From: Gordonia liuliyuniae
GTDB taxonomy: Bacteria > Actinomycetota > Actinomycetes > Mycobacteriales > Mycobacteriaceae
Direction of reading: 5' to 3'
Length of the DNA: 64,000 nt
Assembly (NCBI RefSeq): GCF_021739025.1
Contig: NZ_JAKKOT010000004.1
Span: 124,001 to 188,000 of the forward strand
Both the position numbers and the translations under genes were made by a program. The notes beneath the pieces were generated by a model that saw only the letters and a program-made list of their open reading frames with translations, made no database searches and was not told where the DNA came from. Shown in pieces: positions 7,195-16,688 of this stretch; position 1 is the stretch's first letter, and every line of letters starts with the position of its first letter.

Positions 7195-10100
7195 ATGTTG
7201 ACGGTGCACCGTGCCGAGCGGGCCGACACTCTGGTGGCGGTGCTGGCCGACGTCCTCACCACCCCGCTGGCCGATCCGATGGCGACCGAGGTGATCGCCG
7301 TTCCCGAGCGCGGCGTGGAGAGATGGCTGGGGCAACAGTTGTCGCTGCGGTTGGGGATCGCAGCCAACATCGCGTTCGATTCGCCGTCGTCACTGCTCCG
7401 GCAGGCGACCGCCGTCCTCGCCGACGACCCCGACGAGGCACAGGCCTGGTACGCCGATCGGCTGAGGTGGCCCGTCCTGCGGGTCCTCGACGAGCACATC
7501 GGCGACGAGCGCCTGGCGGTGCTCGCCGCGCACATCGGAGTCACCGGCGACGCCGAACGAGCGGACCTACGACGCGGCAGACGCTTCTCGACCGCCGCGA
7601 CCATCGCCGGCCTGTTCGGCGCATACGGCTGGCAGCGGCCGTCGATGATCGCCGACTGGGCCGCAGGCCGCGACACGGATGGCGCGGGCGCCGAGCTCGC
7701 TCCCCACCTGCGGTGGCAACCGTGGTTCTGGCGCCTGGTCCGAGAACAGGTGGGGCGCCCGCATCCGGCGGAAGACCTGGCCGGACTCACCGAGCGTCTA
7801 CGCGAAGACCCGGGCGTCGTCGACTTCCCCGAACGGCTGTCCCTGTTCGGGCCGACTCGCATCCCGCAGACCCTGCACGCGGTGCTGGACGCGCTCGCCG
7901 TCCACCGGGACGTCTCGCTGTACCTCCCGCACCCGTCGGACGCGCTGTGGCGCACGATCGCCAAGAGCAGTTCGGGGCAGCAGTCGGCTGGTCCGAATCG
8001 GCCGGGGCTACGGCTCGCACGCGAGACGCGGGACGGGGCCGCAGCCGGCCACCCTCTGCTCGCCGCGCTCTCCCGAGACGTTCAGGAGATGCAGGAGACA
8101 CTGGCGCCGTCGATCGGCGACGACGTGCACCACGACGGGAGTCCGCGCCCGGACACCGTGTTGGGCGCGCTGCAGGACGGACTCCGTGACGACCGCCTCG
8201 CTCCGATGACGACACCGCCGGACGAGTCGGTCCAAGTGCACGCCTGCCACGGACCCGAGCGGCAAGTCGAAGTGTTGCGGGACAGTCTGCTGCACCTGTT
8301 CGCCGACGATCCGACTCTCGAACCCCGCGACGTGCTCGTCATGTGCCCGGACGTCGAATCGTATGCACCGCTCATCCGCGGCGCGTTCGGTCAGACCGGG
8401 ATGCACCATCCCGCATACAAGCTGCGCGTCCGACTCGCCGACCGCGGGCTCCGCGAGTCCAATGCGGTCCTCGACGTCGTGGCACGGACCCTCGACCTCG
8501 CCGCCGGTCGCGTCCGGTCCGGCGAACTCCTCGACCTCGCGTCCTCGCCGCCGGTGCGGGCACGTTTCGGATTCACCGACGCCGACATCGACTCCCTCGC
8601 GGGCTGGATCCGCAGATCCGGTGTCCGGTGGGGGCTCGATTCGACACAGCGCGAACGGTTCGGCCTTGGCGGCTTCCCGCAGGGCACCGTCGCGACCGGC
8701 CTGGATCGGATGCTGTTGGGCGTCGTCGCCGAAGAGTCCGAGAACGAGTGGCTGGCCACCGCGCTGCCGCTCGCGGGGATCGACTCCACCGACACCGACC
8801 TCGTGGGACGTTTCGCCGAACTGTGCGACCGCCTCGCGACGATCGTCAGCGCCGTCGCCGACCGGCACACCATCGGCGACTGGGCCGACCTGCTGAACGG
8901 CGCGGTCGACGCATTGACCGATGTCACCGACGATGGCGAATGGCAGCGCGCCCAAGCGGTCGGGATGATCGGCGACGCGCTCACCGTCGACGACGACGGA
9001 GCAGGCACCGAACTCGAACTCGGCGACGTGCGCGACCTCATCGCGGGACTGGTGGCGGCCCGGCCGACGAGGTCGAACTTCTGCACCGGCGAGCTCACCG
9101 TGTGCTCGATGGTGCCGATGAGATCGGTGCCGCACCGGGTGGTCGCCCTGCTCGGCATGGACACCGGCGTCTACCCCCGTCCGGGCGCCCTCGACGGTGA
9201 CGACGCGCTCGCCGTGCGCCCGCTTGTCGGGGAACGGGACCGGCGGGACGAGGACCGCCAGACCTTCTTGGACGCAGTGTGCGCAGCCGGTGAGCACCTG
9301 CTCGTCTTCTACACGGGCGCCGACCCGCTGACCGGAACCCGACTGCCGCCCGCCGTCGTCGTCAGCGAACTCCTCGACGCCGTCGACGTCGTCGTCGGCC
9401 ACGACTCCCGTGAGTCAGACGCGGAGTCGCCGGTGGTGCACCGGCATACACTGCACGCGTTCGACGAGCGGAACTTCGTGGACGCTGACGGCCGCGGACC
9501 GCTGAGCTTCGACCCGACGCTCCTGTCGGGTGCCAGCGCGCTACGGGACGCGACCAGATCGGAGCTGCCTGCCCCGGCGCTGCCGCGGGTCTCCGACGCG
9601 CGGCCGGGCCCGCCCGCACTCAGCGACGTCGACCTTGACGAACTGATCGCCTTCCTGTCCGCGCCGGTGGAGGGCTTCGCCCGCCAACGCCTCGGGCTCG
9701 GCATCCCGGAGGAGGCCGAAGAGTACCCAGACCAACTCGCGGTCTCGCTGGACGGGCTTGAGAAGTGGGGGGTCGGCAACCGGTATCTGCAGGCGCTGCT
9801 CGACGGGCGAGACCCCGTCGCGGCACAAGGCGCCGAACTCCGTCGCGGCACTCTGCCGCCGTTCGCGTTCGGCACCGCGGTGTTCGGACCCGTCCGCGAC
9901 AAGGCCCAAGCCGTCGCGACCGCAGCGCACGGCTACCGGTCTGATTCGGCCGACGCCGTCGACGTCCGCGTCGACCTGCCGGGCGGACGACGGCTCTACG
10001 GGACGGTCGGCGACGTGTTCGACGGGCGCCTGGTCCCGGTCAGCTATTCGCGGCTCGGCGCCAAACATCGTCTCGCCGCGTGGATCCGGGTGCTGGCGAT

Positions 10101-10575
10101 GGCCGCGTCCGGGGCGGTCGTCGACCCCGAAGCCGTGGTCGTCGGCGGCGCGGGCGGCTTCCGCCCGTCCGCCCGCATGAGCAGACTGGCCGCGCCCCGC
10201 GACGCGAGCGAGATCCTCGCGGTCCTGGTCGCGATTCGCGACGCCGGTCTGACCGCGCCGATAGGGCTGACGTTGGAGGCCGCCGAGGCCGCGGCGGCCG
10301 AGTTCGACAGAGCCGGCAACGAGCGACGCGCCATGAACCGCGCGTCGTGGGCGTACCGCTCGTCGTACAGCGATCCGAACCGGTACGCCGGTCTGGTGTT
10401 CCACGGCGACCCCGGTGCACATGTGAGCTTCGACGAATTGTGCGTCTCCCTACCGGATCCGTCGGCGTTGAGCAGCGTCGAGCAATGGCTGCCGGGAACG
10501 CCTACGACGCCGATGTACGTGCGTTTGGCCGCTGCCGTGTTCGGGCCGCTCCGACGCAACGAGGAGGACCGATGA
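7195..10575 (+). CDS. recC: RecBCD exonuclease V subunit RecC
   Basis: 1126 residues, the size of actinobacterial RecC. It begins with LTVHRAERADTLVAVLADVL and PERGVERWLGQQLSLRLG, the conserved inactive-helicase entry of RecC, and includes IPQTLHAVLDALA, HACHGPERQVEVLRD and LLGMDTGVYPR. RecC holds the complex together, splits the duplex and reads Chi sites, although its own helicase motifs are degenerate. It is the first gene of a three-gene operon; its stop overlaps the recB start (ATGA at 10572). The ATG at 7195 is preceded by GGGGAGGAGCTGAC, a good ribosome site. The 93 bases upstream carry repeats of GGTAACGACAGATAG. Confidence 0.95.
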   Translation: MLTVHRAERADTLVAVLADVLTTPLADPMATEVIAVPERGVERWLGQQLSLRLGIAANIAFDSPSSLLRQATAVLADDPDEAQAWYADRLRWPVLRVLDEHIGDERLAVLAAHIGVTGDAERADLRRGRRFSTAATIAGLFGAYGWQRPSMIADWAAGRDTDGAGAELAPHLRWQPWFWRLVREQVGRPHPAEDLAGLTERLREDPGVVDFPERLSLFGPTRIPQTLHAVLDALAVHRDVSLYLPHPSDALWRTIAKSSSGQQSAGPNRPGLRLARETRDGAAAGHPLLAALSRDVQEMQETLAPSIGDDVHHDGSPRPDTVLGALQDGLRDDRLAPMTTPPDESVQVHACHGPERQVEVLRDSLLHLFADDPTLEPRDVLVMCPDVESYAPLIRGAFGQTGMHHPAYKLRVRLADRGLRESNAVLDVVARTLDLAAGRVRSGELLDLASSPPVRARFGFTDADIDSLAGWIRRSGVRWGLDSTQRERFGLGGFPQGTVATGLDRMLLGVVAEESENEWLATALPLAGIDSTDTDLVGRFAELCDRLATIVSAVADRHTIGDWADLLNGAVDALTDVTDDGEWQRAQAVGMIGDALTVDDDGAGTELELGDVRDLIAGLVAARPTRSNFCTGELTVCSMVPMRSVPHRVVALLGMDTGVYPRPGALDGDDALAVRPLVGERDRRDEDRQTFLDAVCAAGEHLLVFYTGADPLTGTRLPPAVVVSELLDAVDVVVGHDSRESDAESPVVHRHTLHAFDERNFVDADGRGPLSFDPTLLSGASALRDATRSELPAPALPRVSDARPGPPALSDVDLDELIAFLSAPVEGFARQRLGLGIPEEAEEYPDQLAVSLDGLEKWGVGNRYLQALLDGRDPVAAQGAELRRGTLPPFAFGTAVFGPVRDKAQAVATAAHGYRSDSADAVDVRVDLPGGRRLYGTVGDVFDGRLVPVSYSRLGAKHRLAAWIRVLAMAASGAVVDPEAVVVGGAGGFRPSARMSRLAAPRDASEILAVLVAIRDAGLTAPIGLTLEAAEAAAAEFDRAGNERRAMNRASWAYRSSYSDPNRYAGLVFHGDPGAHVSFDELCVSLPDPSALSSVEQWLPGTPTTPMYVRLAAAVFGPLRRNEEDR

Positions 10576-13500
10576 CCGCGCCGACCGCCTTCGACCTACG
10601 GGCGCCGCTACCGCGCGGCACCACCGTCCTGGAGGCCAGCGCCGGCACCGGTAAGACGTACGCGATCGTGTCGGTCGCCGTCCGTCACATCGCCGAAGGC
10701 GTACCGGCCTCGAGACTCCTGATGGCGACGTTCTCGAACGCGGCCTCCGCCGAACTCCGCGACCGGATGCGAACCCGGCTCACCGAATGCCTGGCCGCCT
10801 TCCCCGCCGGCGGTGAGCGCGCGGACGACCGGACACTCGAGGACGATCTGGTCGCCTGGCTGTTCGACGCCCCCGACGACGAGGTGGCGGTTCGACGGCG
10901 GCGTCTCGTCGCGGCGCTGTCGGACTTCGACGCGGCGACGGTGGCGACGACGCACACCTTCTGCAACCGCATGCTGGCGGCGCTCGGCTTCCTCGGCGGC
11001 CGCGAACAGCAGTATCCGATCGTGGAGGACGTCGACGACATCGTCGACGACGTGGCCCGCGACGCCTACCTGGCCCGGTTCGCCGGCGACCCCGACGACG
11101 CTCCGGGCTTCGACGAGTCGGTGGAGATCGCGCGCGCCGCGGTCCGGAACGCGAACGCGATCCTCGCGCCCACCCGCGACGACGAGCGGACCGACGAGTC
11201 GGACCTGCGTGTGCGGATGGCCGAACACGTACGTCGGCAGACCCAGCGGCGCAAACGCCGCGCGCGGCTCCGCACCTACGACGACCTGCAGAACACGCTG
11301 TTCGAGATCGTCACCGACCCGGACATCGGCGAACTCGCGTGCGCGCGCATCCGCGACCACTTCGAGGTCGTCCTGATCGACGAATTCCAGGACACCGACC
11401 CGCAGCAGTGGGAAATCGTCCGCCGCTGCTTTCACGGGCATCTGCCGTTGGTCCTGGTCGGCGACCCCAAACAGTCGATCTACGCGTTTCGCGGCGCCGA
11501 AGTGCTCAGCTATCTGAACGCCGTCGAAACGGCCGAGGACCGTCGTCTCCTGACTGTGAACCGCCGGTCCGACGAGTCGGTCGTCGACGGTCTCGGCGTG
11601 TTGTTCGGCGGCGCGACGTTCGGGCACCGCGACATCGCGTTCCACCCGGTGCAGGCGCATCACGCGGGCAGCCGCATCCACGGTGCGCCCGCCGTCCGCA
11701 TCCGCGGGTTCACGAAGAACCAGTTCACCGACTTCACGAAGGATGGGACCACCCCGCGCGTCGCGCAGGTGCGGGAGAACGTGATCGACGACGTCGCGGC
11801 CGACATCGCCGCACTCCTCGCGTCCGACACCACGATCGACGTCGACGGACGGACACGGCGAGTGGAGCCCGGCGACATCGCGGTGCTGTTGCGCGCCAAC
11901 CGGACGATCGAGCCGCTGCAACGGAAGCTGTCCGAGCGGGACGTCGCGTCGGTCGTCACCTCGGGCACCTCGGTGTTCGCGACCGACGCGGCGCGCCACT
12001 GGTGGCACGTATTGACCGCGATCGACCATCCGTCGCGGCAACCGCGGGTGCGGCTCGCCGCGTTGACCCCCCTCATCGGTCACACCGCCGAGAGCTTGGA
12101 ATCACAGGGGGACACCGGCATCGGGACCTTGGCAGGCCAGTTCGGCGAACTCGGCCGCGTATTCGTCGACGGCGGGTTCGCGGCGATGGCCGCCCGACTG
12201 TTCGACGAGTTCGACACTGCGCAGCGGATCCTCGGGTCCGCAGGCGGCGAACGGCTGCTCACCGACGTCCGGCAGGTCGCCGACGTGTGCAACAGGCGCG
12301 TCGCCGACACCGGCAGCGGGCTGTCGTCGATCGTCGACTGGCTCGGCGAGCAGGTCGCGGGCCGCTCTCAGTGGTCCGGGCGCGGCGACGCCACCCGACG
12401 TCTGGACCGGGACACCGCGGCGGTCCAGATCATGACGGTTCACGCGAGCAAGGGGCTCGAGTTCCCGATCGTCTACGTGCCGTTCGGCTGGGACGGCGCG
12501 ACCCGCGTCAATCCCGCGACCTTCGTCTATCACGAGGACGACGACGAACGGTATCTCGACGTGGCGGGCAAACAGGCACGCGGGTACGCCCGGCGCGACG
12601 GCCGAGCGCGGTCCGAGAGCGCGGGCGAGGACCTGCGGCTGCTCTACGTCGCGGCGACCCGTGCGCGTTCCCAGCTCGTGTTGTGGTGGGCGCCGAGCAC
12701 GACGACGCCGCGCGGCGCGTTGCATCGTCTGTTGTTCACCGTCGGAGAACGACAGATCGCCGCGCGCGACGGCGGGAACTCGCCGATCCCGGACACCGTG
12801 TCTGTCCCGGCCGAGGACATCGACTGCGTCGGGGTTCTCCGGCAGGTCGCCGCGGTGGACCGGTCGATCGTCGTCGAGCCGGCGGGCAGGCACGGCGGAG
12901 GGCGTGCGCCGCGCGCCGCCGACACGGGGCCGGCGCCCACACTCGCCGTCGCCCGGTTCACCCGACGGATCGACGACGGATGGCGCCGTACCTCGTATTC
13001 GGCGATCGTGGCGGCGGCGCACGCGGCGGCCCACCCGGACGCCGGGACCGGCGTGATCGGCACCGGCAGCGAACCGGACGTCGACGAGCGGTCCGACGAG
13101 CCCGCAGACGGACCGGATCCGACAGTCGGCGACGCAGACCCGTCGGGCAGTGGGACGGATTCGGCGATCGGCACGCCGTCTCCGATGAACGGGCTCCCGT
13201 TCGGCGCCGGTTTCGGCACCCTGGTGCACGAGGTCCTCGAACACGTCGACACCTCGGTCGCCGACATCGACGTACACGTCCACGAACTCACCGTCGCCGG
13301 CGCGGCCAGGCGCGGCGTCGACATCGACGTCGATGTGCTGGCCGCGGCACTCGTCGCCGTGTTGACCACCCCGCTCGGTTTCGGGGACCTGTGGAGCATC
13401 GGGCCCCGGGACCGTCTCGCCGAGATGGATTTCGAGCTGCCGCTGTCGTCGGTCGACGGCGGTTTCGGCCTCGACGCGGTCGGCGACCTGTTGGCGCGGC

Positions 13501-13955
13501 ACCTGCCCGCCGACGATCTGCTCGCGCCGTACGCGGACCTGGTCCGCACGGTCTCCGGCGACCGCTTCCGCGGCTTCCTCACCGGCAGCATCGATTCGGT
13601 CCTGCGGACGCCGGAGGGGCGGTTCGTAGTGGTCGACTACAAGACGAACCGCTTGCGGCCGGGCGATCTCGCCGTCGAAGACTTCGGCCGCGACGCGATG
13701 GCGCAGGAGATGATGAGCGCGCACTACCCACTGCAGGCGCTCCTGTACTCGGTCGCATTGCATCGGTATCTGACGAGTCGGCTACCTGGCTACCGTCCGG
13801 CCGAACATCTGGGCCCGGTCCAATACCACTTCGTGCGTGGCATGGCCGGGCCATCGACGCCGCCCGGCTGTGGCGTGTTCGAGTGGACGATGTCGCCGGG
13901 CCTCGTCGTCGCCATGAGCAAGCTCCTGGCCGGAGAGAAGGAGGATCGGGCATGA
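10572..13955 (+). CDS. recB: RecBCD exonuclease V subunit RecB
   Basis: 1127 residues. UvrD-type helicase motifs are in order: Walker A EASAGTGKTYAI (about 20-31), motif II DEFQDTDPQQWEIV (about 269), motif III GDPKQSIYAFRGAE (about 297), MTVHASKGLEFPIVYVPF (about 621). The C-terminal nuclease is intact, with VVVDYKTNRL near residue 1022 supplying catalytic Asp and Lys. RecB is the 3'-5' motor and the only nuclease of the complex that resects double-strand breaks. Start and stop both overlap the neighbours by 4 bases, so the three subunits are translationally coupled. Confidence 0.96.
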   Translation: MTAPTAFDLRAPLPRGTTVLEASAGTGKTYAIVSVAVRHIAEGVPASRLLMATFSNAASAELRDRMRTRLTECLAAFPAGGERADDRTLEDDLVAWLFDAPDDEVAVRRRRLVAALSDFDAATVATTHTFCNRMLAALGFLGGREQQYPIVEDVDDIVDDVARDAYLARFAGDPDDAPGFDESVEIARAAVRNANAILAPTRDDERTDESDLRVRMAEHVRRQTQRRKRRARLRTYDDLQNTLFEIVTDPDIGELACARIRDHFEVVLIDEFQDTDPQQWEIVRRCFHGHLPLVLVGDPKQSIYAFRGAEVLSYLNAVETAEDRRLLTVNRRSDESVVDGLGVLFGGATFGHRDIAFHPVQAHHAGSRIHGAPAVRIRGFTKNQFTDFTKDGTTPRVAQVRENVIDDVAADIAALLASDTTIDVDGRTRRVEPGDIAVLLRANRTIEPLQRKLSERDVASVVTSGTSVFATDAARHWWHVLTAIDHPSRQPRVRLAALTPLIGHTAESLESQGDTGIGTLAGQFGELGRVFVDGGFAAMAARLFDEFDTAQRILGSAGGERLLTDVRQVADVCNRRVADTGSGLSSIVDWLGEQVAGRSQWSGRGDATRRLDRDTAAVQIMTVHASKGLEFPIVYVPFGWDGATRVNPATFVYHEDDDERYLDVAGKQARGYARRDGRARSESAGEDLRLLYVAATRARSQLVLWWAPSTTTPRGALHRLLFTVGERQIAARDGGNSPIPDTVSVPAEDIDCVGVLRQVAAVDRSIVVEPAGRHGGGRAPRAADTGPAPTLAVARFTRRIDDGWRRTSYSAIVAAAHAAAHPDAGTGVIGTGSEPDVDERSDEPADGPDPTVGDADPSGSGTDSAIGTPSPMNGLPFGAGFGTLVHEVLEHVDTSVADIDVHVHELTVAGAARRGVDIDVDVLAAALVAVLTTPLGFGDLWSIGPRDRLAEMDFELPLSSVDGGFGLDAVGDLLARHLPADDLLAPYADLVRTVSGDRFRGFLTGSIDSVLRTPEGRFVVVDYKTNRLRPGDLAVEDFGRDAMAQEMMSAHYPLQALLYSVALHRYLTSRLPGYRPAEHLGPVQYHFVRGMAGPSTPPGCGVFEWTMSPGLVVAMSKLLAGEKEDRA

Positions 13956-15817
13956 TCGTCGCCTCCGAGGACGGGATCCTCGCATCGTTCAACGCGGCAG
14001 GCGTGCTGACCGCGTCCGACGTTCATGTGGCACGGCGGGTGGCCGCGCTGTCCGGGACGACGGTGGCCGACGACGTGCTGCTCGCGACGGCGTTGGCCGT
14101 TCGCGCGGTGCGCACCGGGTCGACGTGCGTTCAGCTCGACCGAATCACCGAGACCATCGCAGACCGCGGCGACGACGAGGCGCGCGCGCTGCCGTGGCCG
14201 CCGGTCGACCGGATGGTCCGCGCGCTCGCCGCGTCGGAATTGGTGACGGGTGCCCCGACCGGGCCGTTGCAGCCGCTCGCGCTCGCCGAGTCGGCGGACG
14301 GCCCGCTCCTGTACCTGCGCAAGTACTTCCGACAGGAGCAGAGCGTCCGACGGATTCTGGACGCGCGGGCGTCCGGTCGACCCGAAGTGGACGCGGCCGC
14401 GGTTGGCGGCGCGATCGAAGCGTCCTTCGGTGCCACCGAGGACTCCGGCTACGACCGGCAGCGGGCGGCGGCTGCGCTCGCCGCGACGAGCTGGACGACG
14501 GTGCTCGCGGGCGGACCAGGGACCGGAAAGACGTACACCGTCGCGCGGATACTCGCGATGATGGAGACGTTGCTCGGTGACGATGTGCGGATCGGACTCT
14601 GCGCGCCGACCGGGCGTGCCGCCGCCCAGCTGCAGACGGTGATCGGCGAGTACAGTCAGACGCACCGCAGGCTGCACAGTGACCCGAAGGCGGTCACGGT
14701 CCACCGCCTTCTCGGTTCCCGTCCGGACGGCACGTTCGTGCGCGGGGCGGGCAATCGGCTCCCGTTCGACGTCGTCGTCGTCGACGAGACGTCGATGCTG
14801 CCGGTGACCATGATGTGCCGTCTGCTGGAGTCGTTGCGCAGTGACACCCGCCTGATCCTGGTGGGCGACCCGCACCAACTCGTGTCGGTCGAGGCAGGCG
14901 CCGTCCTGGCCGATCTCGTCGACCGAGGCGTCGAGGTGACCGAGGCCGCCGAACTGTCCGCAGCGTTCCGGGAGGCGGCGTCGATCGACGACGGAGACTT
15001 CACTGACTCCGAGCGGACGGCTCTCGCGCACGGCGTGATCACATTGCGGCGCGGCCACCGGTTCGGCAACCGGATCGGTGACGTCGCCGAAGCCGTCAAC
15101 GCGGGCGACGCGGACCGCGTGCTCGAACTGGTCGCAGGCGAACGCCGGGCGGGAGACGGCGAGCCGGGAGATGACCCGACGGTGACACTCGTCGACCCGG
15201 CCGACATCGACGGAGTGCGGTCGAGTCTCGTCGGTTGGGCGCGTGATCTGCGTGCGGCCGCCAGGACGGGGGACGCGGCGGCCGCGGTCGCCGCGCTGAG
15301 GTCGCACCGGGTGCTGTGCGCGCACCGCGACGGTCGGTTCGGGGTGGCCGGCTGGTCGCGGCGGATCCTGGGATGGACGACCGAGGAACTCGGCGGGGTG
15401 TCGTCGAATGGGGATTGGTACGCCGGGGAACCGCTGCTGGTGACCGCGAACGACCGTGCACAAGGCGTGTACAACGGCGACTCCGGCGTGGTGATCGCCG
15501 ATGGCGATTCGCTCGCCGCGGTGTTCGAGCGGGGCGACGATGTGAAGAAGCTTCACCCGAGCCAATTGGGCGACGTCGTTCCGGTGTATGCGATGACGAT
15601 TCACCGCAGCCAGGGGAGTCAGTTCTCGGAGGTCACTGTCGTCCTGCCGCCCGCGGACGCCGAGCTGTTGACGCGCGAACTGCTCTACACCGCGATCACC
15701 CGTGCTCGCGACCGGGTGCGGATCGTCGGCACACCTGACGCACTGCGCGCCGCTGTCGGTCGCCGCGTCGCCCGCGCCAGCGGCCTCCGCACCCAGCTGC
15801 GCGAGGTCGGCGCTTAG
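13952..15817 (+). CDS. recD: RecBCD exonuclease V subunit RecD
   Basis: 621 residues, normal for RecD. Helicase motifs of the RecD family are seen: Walker A AGGPGTGKTYTVARIL (about 185-200), VVDETSMLP (about 275), GDPHQLVSVEAGAVLADL (about 305), MTIHRSQGSQFSEV (about 548) and LLYTAITRARDRVRIVGT near the end. It is the fast 5'-3' helicase of the complex. The start codon overlaps the recB stop (ATGA at 13952), and GGAGAGAAGGAGG lies upstream inside recB. The convergent PIG-L gene ends 16 bases after its stop. Confidence 0.96.
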   Translation: MIVASEDGILASFNAAGVLTASDVHVARRVAALSGTTVADDVLLATALAVRAVRTGSTCVQLDRITETIADRGDDEARALPWPPVDRMVRALAASELVTGAPTGPLQPLALAESADGPLLYLRKYFRQEQSVRRILDARASGRPEVDAAAVGGAIEASFGATEDSGYDRQRAAAALAATSWTTVLAGGPGTGKTYTVARILAMMETLLGDDVRIGLCAPTGRAAAQLQTVIGEYSQTHRRLHSDPKAVTVHRLLGSRPDGTFVRGAGNRLPFDVVVVDETSMLPVTMMCRLLESLRSDTRLILVGDPHQLVSVEAGAVLADLVDRGVEVTEAAELSAAFREAASIDDGDFTDSERTALAHGVITLRRGHRFGNRIGDVAEAVNAGDADRVLELVAGERRAGDGEPGDDPTVTLVDPADIDGVRSSLVGWARDLRAAARTGDAAAAVAALRSHRVLCAHRDGRFGVAGWSRRILGWTTEELGGVSSNGDWYAGEPLLVTANDRAQGVYNGDSGVVIADGDSLAAVFERGDDVKKLHPSQLGDVVPVYAMTIHRSQGSQFSEVTVVLPPADAELLTRELLYTAITRARDRVRIVGTPDALRAAVGRRVARASGLRTQLREVGA

Positions 15818-15833
15818 GCGTTCCCGCCGGACC

Positions 15834-16607
15834 CTAGGCTTCCGGCGCCAGCTCTGCGCCGCCGGGCACGAGGTCGCGACGTGTGTACGCCTCCCGCCCG
15901 AGGAACTGGCGTTGCGGATCGGCGGGCACGGAGGCGAAGTTGCGCATGGAGGCGCTGCGTTTCATCTCCGTCTTGTGGGAGTAGATTGCGCGGATCTTGG
16001 CGCCCAGCTGGGATTGGACGTCGAGGACCAGGTCGATGTCGGCATCGGGGGTTCCGATGATCGGCAGGTGTCGTTCGTCGGGCAGGTAGGGGCGTAGAAG
16101 GTTGACGACGGTCACCGGGATCGTTGCGAAGTACAACGACTTCACCTGCCACGGCTGGCCGCTCTCGGGCCGGTAGTGCACGAGCGGTGCGGCATCGGCC
16201 GCCGCGCACACGAGTCGGTTGACGTGGATGTGGTCCGGATGGCCGTAGATGCCGAAGGCGTCGTAGGTGACGAGTATCTGGGGTCGGAGCAGGCGGATCT
16301 GTGCGACGAGAAGCGCGACCTGCTCATCGAATGGAACCTCGAGCACCGACGGCGCATCGGGTGCGGACTCGGGCACCATGCTGTCGGCGTACCCGAGGGT
16401 GATCGGCGGGCGCGGTAGACCGAGTTCGCGTGCCGCGTCGAGCAGCTCGCGGTGACGGTGGGTTCCCGGAGCCCATGTGGCGGTGATCAGGTCGGCGTCG
16501 CCTCCGCGCGCAATGTGCGCGGCTATCGCACCACCGGTCCACAGTGACTCGTCGTCGGGGTGGGCGTGGACGAACACTGCGCGGACTATGTCGGACACAG
16601 CGTCCAT
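15834..16607 (-). CDS. PIG-L family zinc deacetylase
   Basis: 257 residues. The family zinc motifs are clear: HAHPDDESLW (about 14-23) and GHPDHIHVNRL (about 121-131). In between are LITATWAPGTHRHRELLDAARELGL and VTYDAFGIYGHPDH. Members remove acetyl groups from GlcNAc-type sugars; in actinomycetes they include MshB (mycothiol synthesis) and Mca (mycothiol conjugate amidase). This protein is shorter than both, so I do not assign a symbol. It is divergent from htpG with 81 bases between them, and convergent with recD. Confidence 0.85.
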   Translation of the reverse strand: MDAVSDIVRAVFVHAHPDDESLWTGGAIAAHIARGGDADLITATWAPGTHRHRELLDAARELGLPRPPITLGYADSMVPESAPDAPSVLEVPFDEQVALLVAQIRLLRPQILVTYDAFGIYGHPDHIHVNRLVCAAADAAPLVHYRPESGQPWQVKSLYFATIPVTVVNLLRPYLPDERHLPIIGTPDADIDLVLDVQSQLGAKIRAIYSHKTEMKRSASMRNFASVPADPQRQFLGREAYTRRDLVPGGAELAPEA

Positions 16608-16688
16608 CGTACGCGCAGGTCGAAGGTAAACTCGGATCTGCCGATCGGCGGTACTGGCCCCATTTCGGGCCGAGAGAGGAGAACAGCG